Shown here: one piece after another, positions 31,540 through 40,236 of the stretch
Layout of the letters: each line of letters begins with the position of its first letter
Position numbering within the stretch: the stretch's first letter is position 1
Assembly: GCF_037083825.1 (NCBI RefSeq)
Contig: NZ_JBAPLU010000017.1
Location: 31,686 to 95,685 of the forward strand
Reading direction: 5' to 3'
DNA from: Klenkia sesuvii
GTDB taxonomy: Bacteria; Actinomycetota; Actinomycetes; Mycobacteriales; Geodermatophilaceae
Length of the DNA: 64,000 bases
The notes under the pieces: generated by a model
Databases searched by the model: none
Told to the model about the DNA's origin: nothing
Seen by the model: only the letters and a program-made list of their open reading frames with translations
Made by a program: the position numbers and the translations under genes

Positions 31540-32520
31540 TCAGATGTCGGGGGTGCGCCCGCGGGCGGCGACGGCCTGCTGGTAGAGCCGGCCCGCGCGG
31601 TAGGAGCTGCGCACCAGCGGGCCGGCCAGCACGCCCGGGAAGCCGATCTCCTCGGCCTGCGCGGCGAAGTCGACGAACTCCTGCGGCTTGACCCAGCGGA
31701 CGACGGGGTGGTGCCGGGGGCTGGGGCGCAGGTACTGGGTGATGGTCAGCAGGTCGCAGCCGGCGTCGTGCAGGGCCTGCATGGTCTCGGTGACCTCGTG
31801 CGGCTCCTCGCCCATGCCCAGGATGAGGTTGGACTTGGTGACCAGGCCGGCCTCGCGGGCGGCGGTGATGACCGCCAGCGACCGCTCGAACCGGAAGCCC
31901 GGGCGGATGCGCTTGAAGATGCGCGGCACGGTCTCGACGTTGTGGGCGAGCACTTCGGGCCGGGAGGAGAAGACCTCGGCGAGCTGGTCGGGGTCGGCGT
32001 TGAAGTCGGGGATGAGCAGCTCGACGCCGCACCCGGGCACGGCCGCGTGGATCTGGCGGACGGTCTCGGCGTACAGCCAGGCGCCGCCGTCGGGCAGGTC
32101 GTCGCGGGCGACCCCGGTGACGGTGGCGTACTTCAGCGCCATGGTGGCGACGCTCTCGGCCACACGGCGGGGCTCGTCGCGGTCGAAGTCGGCGGGCTTG
32201 CCGGTGTCGATCTGGCAGAAGTCGCACCGGCGGGTGCACTGGTCGCCGCCGATGAGGAACGTGGCCTCGCGGTCCTCCCAGCACTCGTAGATGTTGGGGC
32301 AGCCTGCCTCCTCGCACACCGTGTGCAGGCCCTCGCGCTTGACCAGCGACGTCAGTTCGGAGAACGCCGGACCGACTCGCATCCGGGTCTTGATCCACTC
32401 GGGCTTGCGCTCGATCGGGGTCTGGGAGTTGCGGACCTCCAGGCGCAGCAGCTTGCGGCCGGCGGGGCCAACGGAGTCGACGGTCAGAGGTACGTCCACC
32501 ACTGCGGTGTCCTGGGTCAC
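31540..32520 (-). CDS. lipA: Lipoyl synthase (radical SAM)
   Basis: Inserts two sulfurs into octanoyl groups on lipoyl domains. 326 residues: auxiliary-cluster Cys 69/74/80 in CEEAGCPNIYEC, radical-SAM Cys 95/99/102 in CTRRCDFC, and the C-terminal RSSY Ser ligand. GTG start. It normally sits beside lipB in actinobacteria; here it stands alone, 1.1 kb from a lipoyl-dependent dehydrogenase operon, so it could be a second copy serving that complex or simply the housekeeping gene. Confidence 0.95.
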   Translation of the reverse strand: MTQDTAVVDVPLTVDSVGPAGRKLLRLEVRNSQTPIERKPEWIKTRMRVGPAFSELTSLVKREGLHTVCEEAGCPNIYECWEDREATFLIGGDQCTRRCDFCQIDTGKPADFDRDEPRRVAESVATMALKYATVTGVARDDLPDGGAWLYAETVRQIHAAVPGCGVELLIPDFNADPDQLAEVFSSRPEVLAHNVETVPRIFKRIRPGFRFERSLAVITAAREAGLVTKSNLILGMGEEPHEVTETMQALHDAGCDLLTITQYLRPSPRHHPVVRWVKPQEFVDFAAQAEEIGFPGVLAGPLVRSSYRAGRLYQQAVAARGRTPDI

Positions 32521-32596
32521 GGAAGGCGACGGTACGGCACAACGACACGTCGTGACAGGGTGCGGCGAATGTCAGCTGCTGCCGAGAGGGGTCGGC

Positions 32597-33472
32597 GTGC
32601 GCGTGCACACCTGGGGCGAAGCGGGACCGGCTGCCCTGTTGGTCCACGGATCCATCCTTGCCGGAAGGGCCACCTGGTCAGGCCTGCGGCCGGTCGCGGT
32701 CCGCCGCACGCTGCTGGTCGCCGACAGGCGTGGCTACTACCCCACATCTCCAGCCGACCGCGAGGACACCGAGGTGGACGTTGTTGACCTCCTGGGGGTG
32801 CTGGCCGCGGCCGGCGAGCCCGTCCACCTGGTCGGGCACTCGAGGGGGACGTTGCCGGCGTTGGTCCTCGCCCGCCGCTACCCCGAGGCCATCGCCTCCC
32901 TGGTGCTGCTCGAACCACCTCCTTGTGCAAGCGCCCCGGCACCGGCCGTCGATCGATGGTGGACCTCGGCCGCGGAGGTTCTCGGTCACCGCGTCGTGGC
33001 GTCATCTGCCGGGCCCGGCGCGCCGTCGTCCTCGGATCTCGAGGACGACGTCGCGGCCAATGCGCACGACGCGGACGAAGGGCACTTCCTGCGGCGCTTC
33101 TTCGCGTTGGTCGGCGCCCAGGCGGCCGTCCCGGACCCGGTGCCCCGGCAGATGCGCGAGGCGGCCGCACTCCTGCGCCGATCCGGTCTCCCGACTCTTC
33201 ATCCAGACCTGCTCGACCGGCCACTCGGTGTGCCGACCTTGGTGGTGTCCGGCGGGCACTCCGAGGCCTTCGAACTGGGGTGCGGTCACCTCGCCGAGGC
33301 GCTGGGGGCACGACACGTGGTGCTCGGTGGTGCGGGTCACCTGGTGCAGCAGCACCCGTACTGCGCCGGTGTGCTCGATGCGTTCTGGACCGCCGTCGAC
33401 GACGGTGGGCCCACGACGAACAAGCGGCACCGGGGTGGGACCTCCGACCCCGCGGCGCCACCTTCGGCGTGA
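32597..33472 (+). CDS. Alpha/beta hydrolase
   Basis: 291 residues. Oxyanion region LLVHGSILAG, nucleophile elbow LVGHSRGTLP with S82, acid in VPTLVVSGGHSEAF and His in LGGAGHLVQQHP near the C-terminus. I chose GTG 32597 because GAGAGGGG lies upstream; GTG 32552 would add 15 residues. Divergent from lipA. Substrate unknown (ester or lactone hydrolase by fold). Confidence 0.82.
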   Translation: MRVHTWGEAGPAALLVHGSILAGRATWSGLRPVAVRRTLLVADRRGYYPTSPADREDTEVDVVDLLGVLAAAGEPVHLVGHSRGTLPALVLARRYPEAIASLVLLEPPPCASAPAPAVDRWWTSAAEVLGHRVVASSAGPGAPSSSDLEDDVAANAHDADEGHFLRRFFALVGAQAAVPDPVPRQMREAAALLRRSGLPTLHPDLLDRPLGVPTLVVSGGHSEAFELGCGHLAEALGARHVVLGGAGHLVQQHPYCAGVLDAFWTAVDDGGPTTNKRHRGGTSDPAAPPSA

Positions 33473-33574
33473 TCAGACCGCCGCGGGCAATCGGCTACCC
33501 GGAGTGGGAGCGGGTTCGTGCATGGCTGGAGTCGAGACGGCACACGAGCTCGCGCGCGATCCGTGCGCTGGCTG

Positions 33575-33603
33575 TTGACGTGACGTGGCCCTCATCTTAT
33601 GGT
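33575..33603 (+). promoter_or_regulatory. Promoter of the 2-oxoacid dehydrogenase operon
   Basis: TTGACG, 17-bp spacer, TATGGT: a near-consensus sigma-70 type promoter, 66 bp before the lipoyl-domain gene. One of the clearest promoters in the window. Confidence 0.7.
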
Positions 33604-33606
33604 CCC

Positions 33607-33634
33607 GTCAGCAACTGCCACATGTCAGCAACTG
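33607..33634 (+). repeat. Two direct repeats just downstream of that promoter
   Basis: GTCAGCAACTG occurs at 33607-33617 and 33624-33634, 17 bp apart, at and after the expected transcription start. Likely binding sites for a regulator of the operon. Confidence 0.6.
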
Positions 33635-33668
33635 ACCCTTCTTGGTCACCTCCGGAGAGGCATCCGCA

Positions 33669-33971
33669 ATGAGCACCCTGATCGAGGTCTCCATCCCCTT
33701 CAGCGGCTCGGTCGAGAACGTCGAGATCAACGTCTGGGCCGTCAAGGAGGGCGCCGACGTCGTCGAGGGCGACATCCTGGCCGACGTCAGCACCGACAAG
33801 GTCGACACCGAGCTCGAGGCCCCGGCCGCCGGCCGAGTCGTGCGTTTCCTCGTCGAGGAGGGCACCGAGGTCAAGGTGGGGACCAGCGTCCTGCTGCTGG
33901 CCGCCCCGGGCGCCACCGATGAGGACGTGGCCGCAGACCTGGCCGCCTACCAGCCCTCCACCGGCGCGTGA
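33669..33971 (+). CDS. Stand-alone lipoyl-domain protein (E2 fragment)
   Basis: 100 residues consisting of one lipoyl domain; lipoyl-Lys K44 in STDKVDTELEAP. Starts MSTLIEVSIPFSG, ends in an Ala/Pro-type tail. ATG with GGAGAGG upstream. Normally this domain is the N-terminus of the E2 acyltransferase; here it is a separate gene whose TGA overlaps the GTG of the catalytic E2 gene by 4 bp. Carries acyl groups between E1 and E2 of a 2-oxoacid dehydrogenase. Confidence 0.88.
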   Translation: MSTLIEVSIPFSGSVENVEINVWAVKEGADVVEGDILADVSTDKVDTELEAPAAGRVVRFLVEEGTEVKVGTSVLLLAAPGATDEDVAADLAAYQPSTGA

Positions 33972-34768
33972 GCACTCCCGACCCGGAGGCCCCGGGCTCG
34001 GGCACCTGCACCCTGGAGAACGCACCGCAGGGCTATGAGGACGTGCCGGGCACCGCAGTGCGCTTCCGGGCCCGCCGCCGCGCGATCGCCCGCAACATGG
34101 CCATTGCCGCCGCAGTGCCCAGCCTGACCGCCGATGTCCGCGTCGATCTCACCCGCGTCCTGGACGTCCGGGCCGCTCTCAACACCGAGCGCACCGCGGT
34201 GGGTGAGCCCAAGCTCTCGGTGCAGTCCTTCATCGCCCGGGCCGCCGTCGACGCCCTCGCCGAACACCCCGATCTGAACTCCACGTTCACCGACGCGGCC
34301 CTGCTGCGCTGGCAACCGGTCAACCTGTCCATCGCCGTGGACACCACCGGCGGTCTGGTCGTCCCGGTCATCCGCAACGCCCAGCGCCTGGGCGTGGTGC
34401 AGCTTGCATCGGCCATCGCCGACCTGGCGGATCGGGCCAAGACCGGCTCCTTGGAGCTCAGCGACCTGACCGGGGGCACCTTCACCCTGTCCAACCCCGG
34501 TGCCATCGGCCCATCGCTGCGCGCCGAAGCCCTGCTGAACCCGCCGCAGACTGCGCTGCTCGGCCTGCCCGGGATGCGGCGCGAACCCGTCGTGGTGCAG
34601 CACGGCGACGGGCGCGAAGAGGTGCGCATCAGCTCTGTGCTGGACCTGTCCCTGACCTTCGATCACCGCGCCGTCGACGGGGGCGAGCCGATCCGCTACC
34701 TGGTAGCCGTCCGCGACCGGCTCCAGCGTTGGTCGTCCACCGAATACGGGCCCCCCACCGCGGCCTGA
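33968..34768 (+). CDS. 2-oxoacid dehydrogenase E2 catalytic domain, no lipoyl or binding domain
   Basis: 266 residues. After a short N-terminal linker comes only the CoA-acyltransferase core: RRRAIARNMAIAAAVP, DTTGGLVVPVIR, LTGGTFTLSNPGAIG and the active site FDHRAVDGG (H233, D237). No peripheral subunit-binding domain is seen, which usually tethers E1 and E3. Made together with the separate lipoyl protein upstream and followed by the fused E1 gene. No E3 gene is nearby, so a shared lipoamide dehydrogenase must be used. Confidence 0.88.
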   Translation: MSTPDPEAPGSGTCTLENAPQGYEDVPGTAVRFRARRRAIARNMAIAAAVPSLTADVRVDLTRVLDVRAALNTERTAVGEPKLSVQSFIARAAVDALAEHPDLNSTFTDAALLRWQPVNLSIAVDTTGGLVVPVIRNAQRLGVVQLASAIADLADRAKTGSLELSDLTGGTFTLSNPGAIGPSLRAEALLNPPQTALLGLPGMRREPVVVQHGDGREEVRISSVLDLSLTFDHRAVDGGEPIRYLVAVRDRLQRWSSTEYGPPTAA

Positions 34769-34865
34769 GCGCCGCCGTACTGCCTCCGGCGGTCCAGCGA
34801 CCCCGACCGCCCCTGCACTGGACGCACCGCAGACCCCGCCGCACCTGCCAACCCCAGGAGACCTC

Positions 34866-36866
34866 GTGACCGCCACCCCCACCACCGCCATCCCGGCGGT
34901 GGACACCGTCGATGCGGACCTCGCCCGACGCATCTTCACGACGATGGCCCTCAGCCGAGCCGTCGAGGACCTCATGAAGGTCCACCTCAAGACCACCCGG
35001 TTCGACGGCTGGTGGCACCCGGGCGAAGGACAGGAAGGCGCGGCCGCCGGCGCGGTAGCAGCCCTGGCCACCGACGACTACCTGTTCTACCAGGGGCGCG
35101 GTGTCACGTGGGCGATCGGCAAGGGCCTGGACCTGGACCGGTTGTTCGGCGACCTGTTGGCCCGCACCACCGGCGCCACCCGGGGCAAGGGCGCGGGCGT
35201 GCCGCACTGGGCCGACCCCGCCATCGGCCTGATGGGTGAGGGGGCCACCCTCGGCTCGGTGTTCCCCCTCGCCGGCGGCGCCGCGCTCGCCGAGTGGGTA
35301 CGCGGCGGCCACCGGGTCGCACTGGCCGACTTCGGTGACGGCACTGCAGCTCGCGGCACCTTCCACGAGACGCTGCTCGAGGCCGCGACCTGGAAGCTGC
35401 CGATGGTGCTGTTCTGCGAGAACAACGACGTGTCGGTCAACGAGCCCTTCGGCGCACACAGCCCGACCAAGACCGTCGCCGAGCGCGCCTCGGCCTACGG
35501 GGTGCCCGGAGTGCACGTCGACGGGCAGGACGCCCTCGCGGTCCACCGCGCCGTCAGCGAGGCGGTCGCCCGCGCCCGTGCCGGCGAAGGCCCCACAGTC
35601 ATCGAAGCCCGCACCTACCGGGTCGGCCCGCACGCCTTCGGTGTGCCCACCCCCGAGGACCGCCCCGACCTGGTCGGGTACCGCGACCCGCTGGAGGTCC
35701 ACGCCGACTACCTGCCCGAGGAAGAGCGCGAGCAGATCCGTCAGCAGGCCGTCAGCGACGTGCAGGCGGCCTACGAGCGCGCCTTGGCAGCCCCGGTCGC
35801 CGGGGTCGAGGTGCTCGGCCGCGACGTCTTCATCGACTACGACCAGCCCGTGGAGTCCTCCCTGGAAGGCCGTGAGCTGGTGCGCACCCGCTATGCACAG
35901 GCCGTGGGCATGGCCATCGTGGAGGAGATGCGGCGCGACTCGGAGGTGTTCTTGCTCGGTCAGGGCATCGCCAACGGTGGCTGGTTCGGCGGCGAGCGGG
36001 GGCTGGCCGACGAGTTCGGCTACCGGCGGGTGCTCAACACCGGCATCACCGAGGCGTTCATGTGCGGGGCCGTGGTCGGTGCCTCCATCGCCGGCGCCCG
36101 ACCGGTCTTGCAGCTGGGCTTCGGTGGGTTCACCCTCATCGGCGGCGACGAGGTCTACCACAAGCTGGGCAAGTGGAACGAGATGCACGGCGGCGTCTTC
36201 GACCAGATCCCCGGCGTCATCATCGCCCCGATCGGCCCCAACGCCGGCAGCGGCCCCGAGCACGGCACCAACATCGAGGTGCTGGGTATGCACTTCCCCG
36301 GCCTCAAGGTCGTCGTCCCGGCCACCGCCGCCGACGCCAAGGGGTTGCTCAAGGCCGCCATCCGTGACCCCAACCCGGTTCTGTACCACCAGGTGTTCCC
36401 GCTGCAGTTCGACCGCGGCATGGTGCCCGTGGAGGACGACTTCATCATCCCGATCGGCAAGGCCAAGGTGGCCCGCGAGGGCAGCCACATCTCGCTGATC
36501 ACCTACGGCTACCTGTACAAGCGGGCCATGGAGGTCGCCGAGCAGCTGGCCGGAGAGGGCATCGACGTCGAGGTGGTGGACCTGCGCTCGCTGGTGCCCC
36601 TGGACTGGGAGACCGTTCTGGCGAGCGCGGACAAGACCGGCAAGGTGTTGGTGCTGCACGACGCGGCCCTCACCGCGGGCCCCGGCGCCGAAGTGGTCGC
36701 CGGCATCGCCGAAGCCTCGGGCAAGGGCGAGATAGGCCCGGTGCGGGCCCGCAGGCTCGCCGGGATGGACGCAGTCGCCCCCCAGATCATCGCGCTGGAG
36801 GAGGCCCTGCTGCCCACGGCTGAGCTGATTGCCGACACGGTGCGGGAGATGGTCGCCCAGCAGTAA
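34866..36866 (+). CDS. 2-oxoacid dehydrogenase E1, alpha-beta fusion
   Basis: 666 residues: E1-alpha (about 1-310) then E1-beta (about 335-666). ThDP motif FGDGTAARG through to ENND in the alpha part; GKGAGVPHWAD; beta-part catalytic Glu in NTGITEAF, GPEHGTNIE and PATAADAKGLLKAA. The alpha loop reads YQGRGVTW where relatives have Y-R-HG, so it is divergent from the pyruvate, branched-chain and acetoin enzymes I remember. GTG start with AGGAG upstream. Decarboxylates an unknown 2-oxoacid and acylates the lipoyl protein. Confidence 0.9.
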   Translation: MTATPTTAIPAVDTVDADLARRIFTTMALSRAVEDLMKVHLKTTRFDGWWHPGEGQEGAAAGAVAALATDDYLFYQGRGVTWAIGKGLDLDRLFGDLLARTTGATRGKGAGVPHWADPAIGLMGEGATLGSVFPLAGGAALAEWVRGGHRVALADFGDGTAARGTFHETLLEAATWKLPMVLFCENNDVSVNEPFGAHSPTKTVAERASAYGVPGVHVDGQDALAVHRAVSEAVARARAGEGPTVIEARTYRVGPHAFGVPTPEDRPDLVGYRDPLEVHADYLPEEEREQIRQQAVSDVQAAYERALAAPVAGVEVLGRDVFIDYDQPVESSLEGRELVRTRYAQAVGMAIVEEMRRDSEVFLLGQGIANGGWFGGERGLADEFGYRRVLNTGITEAFMCGAVVGASIAGARPVLQLGFGGFTLIGGDEVYHKLGKWNEMHGGVFDQIPGVIIAPIGPNAGSGPEHGTNIEVLGMHFPGLKVVVPATAADAKGLLKAAIRDPNPVLYHQVFPLQFDRGMVPVEDDFIIPIGKAKVAREGSHISLITYGYLYKRAMEVAEQLAGEGIDVEVVDLRSLVPLDWETVLASADKTGKVLVLHDAALTAGPGAEVVAGIAEASGKGEIGPVRARRLAGMDAVAPQIIALEEALLPTAELIADTVREMVAQQ

Positions 36867-36881
36867 CCCGCGCAGAGCACG

Positions 36882-36916
36882 ACGACGGGTCCCCGCCAGC
36901 GGCGGGGGCCCGTCGT
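36882..36916. terminator. Bidirectional terminator after E1
   Basis: ACGACGGG, T, CCCCGCC, loop AGC, then the full complement with one T-G pair; a 16-bp stem between the converging E1 and enoyl-CoA hydratase genes. Confidence 0.8.
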
Positions 36917-36971
36917 GGTCGTTCGGGGGGACGTCGGCGAGCGCGGGTCGGGGGCACGCGCCGGTGGCCGC

Positions 36972-37793
36972 TCAGCGGTTGCGGTACACCGCGGGGCGCT
37001 TGGCGCGGAAGGCGGCCAGCGCCTCAGCCATGTCCGCGGTAGCCATGGTCAGCACCTGGTTGCGGTTCTCCAGCTCCATCGCTGCCCGCAGCGAGGGAGC
37101 GTCGATGTTGGTCTGCAGGACCTGCTTGGTCAACCGGATGCCGAGGGGAGAGTGCGCAGCGATGGAGGCTGCGATGGTGCCTGCGGCCCCCAGCAGGTCC
37201 TCGGCCGCCACGACACTGGTGACCATGCCCATCTGCAGGGCGTCCTCGGCGGACACGCTGCGGCCGGTCAGCAAGATCTCACTCGCCCGACCGAGCCCGA
37301 CAATGCGCGGCAGCAGCCAGGAGGACCCCACGTCCCCACCGCTGAGCCCGATCCGGATGAACGCGGCACTGAACACCGCCGTCGGTGCCGCCACCCGGAC
37401 GTCCGCGGCCAGCGCCAAGCTGAAGCCGGCTCCGGCAGCCGGCCCGTTGACCGCGGCGATCACCGGTACGGTGATCTCGCGCATGGCCAGCGTCGCCGCC
37501 CCCCACCGTTCCTGCGCGGCCGCAAGGTCGGGGGTGGCGCGTTCGGGCAGTGTGGCGGCCTCGGTGAGGTCCATCCCCGCGCAGAACCCCCGTCCGGCTC
37601 CGGTGAGGATGACCACCCGGACTGCCGGGTCGCTGCCCAGGGCGTGCAGGGCGCGGGGCAGTTCGTCGAACATCGCCGGCGACAGCGCGTTGAGCTTGTC
37701 CGGGCGGTTGAGCGTCACCGTCGCCACGCCCTGGTCCTGGCTGACCAGCAGCGTCTGCCATCCCGTCGGGGCCCCGGTCACGGCTGGCTTCAC
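36972..37793 (-). CDS. Enoyl-CoA hydratase/isomerase family protein
   Basis: 273 residues, crotonase fold. Oxyanion-hole segments GRGFCAGMDLTE and NGPAAGAGFSLALAAD, with GLSGGDVGSSWLLPRIVG where classic hydratases have a catalytic Glu pair; only part of the pair is kept, so it could be a hydratase or an isomerase. GTG start overlaps the dehydrogenase TGA by 4 bp. Third gene of the kinase-dehydrogenase-hydratase operon, placed to hydrate or isomerise the enoyl-CoA made by its partners. Confidence 0.88.
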   Translation of the reverse strand: MKPAVTGAPTGWQTLLVSQDQGVATVTLNRPDKLNALSPAMFDELPRALHALGSDPAVRVVILTGAGRGFCAGMDLTEAATLPERATPDLAAAQERWGAATLAMREITVPVIAAVNGPAAGAGFSLALAADVRVAAPTAVFSAAFIRIGLSGGDVGSSWLLPRIVGLGRASEILLTGRSVSAEDALQMGMVTSVVAAEDLLGAAGTIAASIAAHSPLGIRLTKQVLQTNIDAPSLRAAMELENRNQVLTMATADMAEALAAFRAKRPAVYRNR

Positions 37794-39037
37794 GACGACG
37801 CCGCCGAGCCGGTCACGTCCGTGGCGGTCTGGCGCTTGAGCTCCCGGCGGGCCAGCACCATCCGGTGCACCTCCTCTGGGCCGTCGGCGAACCGCAGACC
37901 GCGCGTCTGCGCCCACAGGGCCGCCAGCGGGAAGTCAGCGGTCAGGCCGGCGGCACCATGCACCTGGATGGCGCGCTCGACGACCCACTCGGCAACGGTG
38001 GGAGCGGCAATTTTGATCTCGGAGATCTCGGTGGCTGCCCCGCGTGCGCCGACGGTGTCGATCAACCAGGCGGTGCGCAGCACCATGAGCCGCAGCTGGT
38101 CGATCTTCACGCGTGCATCGGCGATGTCGGCCATGACCGTGCCGTGCTCGGCCAGCGGCCGCCCGAAGGCCACCCGGGTCGACGCGCGGCGGCACATGAG
38201 CTGCAGGGCGCGCTCGGCCATCCCGATCAGACGCATGCAGTGGTGGATGCGCCCAGGACCCAGGCGTGCTTGCGCGAGCGTGAAGCCCTCGCCGGGAGAG
38301 CCCAGGAAGTCCGTGCGTTCGACGACGACGTCGTCGAACACGACTTCCCCGTGTCCGCCGTGGGTCTGGTCGTAGAAGCCCATGACGCTCAGTCCGCGGC
38401 GCACGTCGACACCGGCGCGCTCACGCGGGATGCACACCATGGAGTGCTGGGCGTGGCGGGGGGCGTCGGGGTCGGACACCGCCATGACGATGAGCAGCTG
38501 GCAGTCGCTGGACATGACACCGGTGGACCACCACTTGCGCCCGCGCAGCCGCCAGGTGCCGTCGGGCTGGGCCTCCAGTCGGGTGGCGATGTTGCTGGCG
38601 TCGGAGCTGGCCACGTCGGGTTCGGTCATGCAGAACGCCGACCGCAGTTCACCGGCCAGCAGCGGGGTCAGCCAGCGCTGACGTTGCTTCGCGTCGGCGG
38701 CCAGTTCCAGCAGCTCCATGTTGCCGGTGTCCGGCGCTGCGCAGTTCAGAGCTTCCGGTGCTATCGCTGGACTCCAGCCGGTGATCTCGGCCAGCGGGGC
38801 GTACTGCTGGTTGGTCAGGCCGGCCCCGTGCTCGGAGTGGGGCAGGAAGAGGTTCCACAGGCCGCGACGGCGGGCCTCGGCCTTCAACTCCGCCATCAGC
38901 GCCGGCCGCTCCCAGCTGAAGGGGGCGTGCGGGTCGGTGGGCTCGAAGGTGTGCTCGGCGGGGAAGACGTGGTCGCGCATGAAGTCCCACAGCTGCTGCT
39001 GCAGTTGCTGGGTGCGCTCGTCGTAGGCGAAGTCCAT
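37790..39037 (-). CDS. ACAD10/11-like acyl-CoA dehydrogenase
   Basis: 415 residues. TEPDVASSDASN, RGRKWWSTG, QVHGAAGLTADFP and the C-terminal FADGPEEVHR typical of the ACAD10/11 (LvaC-like) group, in which the usual catalytic Glu of EGT is Asp. Characterised relatives remove phosphate from 4-phosphohydroxyacyl-CoA to give an enoyl-CoA. Its ATG shares a base with the stop of the kinase gene upstream, as expected for partners. Substrate chain length is unknown. Confidence 0.9.
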   Translation of the reverse strand: MDFAYDERTQQLQQQLWDFMRDHVFPAEHTFEPTDPHAPFSWERPALMAELKAEARRRGLWNLFLPHSEHGAGLTNQQYAPLAEITGWSPAIAPEALNCAAPDTGNMELLELAADAKQRQRWLTPLLAGELRSAFCMTEPDVASSDASNIATRLEAQPDGTWRLRGRKWWSTGVMSSDCQLLIVMAVSDPDAPRHAQHSMVCIPRERAGVDVRRGLSVMGFYDQTHGGHGEVVFDDVVVERTDFLGSPGEGFTLAQARLGPGRIHHCMRLIGMAERALQLMCRRASTRVAFGRPLAEHGTVMADIADARVKIDQLRLMVLRTAWLIDTVGARGAATEISEIKIAAPTVAEWVVERAIQVHGAAGLTADFPLAALWAQTRGLRFADGPEEVHRMVLARRELKRQTATDVTGSAASS

Positions 39038-40134
39038 CAGTCCTCCTGGTCGGCGGTCAGCAGGTCACGTCCGCGGTCGACGAGTTCGGGCACCATCGCC
39101 CCGATCCGGTCGAAGCCCTCGCCGGAGGTGTGCCCGCTGGTGTAGCGGTGGTGGATCCCTTCGCAGATGACGGCGAACTTGTAGACGGCGAAGGCCCGGT
39201 ACCACGCGGTGCGGTGGGGCTGGATGCCACTGATGGTCGTGTAGCGCTCGGTGAGGGTGTCGAAGTCAGGCCACCCCGGCACCTCTGCCGGGGTGGCCGC
39301 GATCGGGTTGTCGATGCCGGCCCAGCCTTCCCAGTACAACCAGGACAGGGCCAAGTCGGCGAGCGGGTCGCCGAGGGTGGACATCTCCCAGTCGAGCAGG
39401 GCGGCGACGCGCGGCTGAGCGCCGAGGGTGACCACGGCGTTGTCCAGCCGGTGGTCACCGTGCACGACCGTGCTCCGCGGGGAGGCCGGGACAGCTCCGG
39501 TCAGTGCCGCGCCGAACTCGGCGAACCCCTCGACGTCGCGGTGCAGCGAGGACTGCAGCTGGGTTCCCCAACGGCGCACCTGCCGCTGCAGGTACCCCTC
39601 GGGCCGGCCGAAGGTGTCCAGTCCGACGCCGGCGGGGTCGATGGCGTGCAACGCGGCGAGGCTGTCGACGAAGGCGGTCGCCAGGGCCGGGGCCTGGTGG
39701 ACGGGGACGGCTGCCATGTCCTGGGCCGTGCGCAGGACGCTGCCCTGCACGCGGTCCATCACGTAGAAGGAGGCCCCGATGACGCCGGGGTCATCGCAGA
39801 ACCCGGTCGTGGTCGGCACCGGCACGTCGGTGCCGGCGAGCGCGGACATCACGCGGTACTCCCGGCCCATGTCGTGGGCCGTGGCCAGCACATGGCCCAG
39901 CGGTGGGCGGCGCAGGATCCACTCCCGGTCGCCGTCGGTGAGGACGTAGGTCAAGTTGGACCGCCCGCCCGAGAGCAGGCTGACCTGCAGGTGCTGCGGT
40001 GGGTCTGCGGGCAGCCAGCGGGCCATCCGGTCGGTGAGGGCCTGCACCTGGGCGGGGCTGAGTTCGGCGGTGGGGGAGGTGCCGGTGTCGTCGTCGGTCT
40101 CGCGAACGACGGGCGCGGATGAGGTGGCGCTCAC
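39037..40134 (-). CDS. APH-family kinase, probable 4-hydroxyacyl-CoA kinase
   Basis: 365 residues with an aminoglycoside-phosphotransferase fold: LSGGRSNLTYVL, Lys-type motif EWILRRPP, catalytic VVHGDHRLDNAVV and metal-binding LLDWEMSTLGDPLADLA. This subclass is the partner, or fused N-terminal half, of ACAD10/11 enzymes and corresponds to LvaA of levulinate catabolism. Adjacent to such a dehydrogenase gene here, so antibiotic phosphorylation is unlikely. Confidence 0.88.
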   Translation of the reverse strand: MSATSSAPVVRETDDDTGTSPTAELSPAQVQALTDRMARWLPADPPQHLQVSLLSGGRSNLTYVLTDGDREWILRRPPLGHVLATAHDMGREYRVMSALAGTDVPVPTTTGFCDDPGVIGASFYVMDRVQGSVLRTAQDMAAVPVHQAPALATAFVDSLAALHAIDPAGVGLDTFGRPEGYLQRQVRRWGTQLQSSLHRDVEGFAEFGAALTGAVPASPRSTVVHGDHRLDNAVVTLGAQPRVAALLDWEMSTLGDPLADLALSWLYWEGWAGIDNPIAATPAEVPGWPDFDTLTERYTTISGIQPHRTAWYRAFAVYKFAVICEGIHHRYTSGHTSGEGFDRIGAMVPELVDRGRDLLTADQED

Positions 40135-40179
40135 GGGTGCCTTCCAGGGTCGTGCCGGTGCTGAGCCGGCCGGGGGACG

Positions 40180-40217
40180 ACGTCGACTCCGGCCGCGGGG
40201 GCGGCCGGAGTCGACGT
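40180..40217 (-). terminator. 17-bp perfect hairpin after the MFS gene
   Basis: Bases 40180-40196 pair perfectly with 40201-40217 around a GGGG loop. It lies between the MFS stop and the kinase start on the same strand, so it either ends the MFS transcript or attenuates read-through into the kinase operon. Confidence 0.75.
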
Positions 40218-40236
40218 CAGGACGGGCGCTGCGAGG

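Noticed and set aside
39037..40134. Kinase gene as an aminoglycoside resistance determinant
   Set aside because: Subclass and pairing with an ACAD10/11-like dehydrogenase point to acyl-CoA metabolism.
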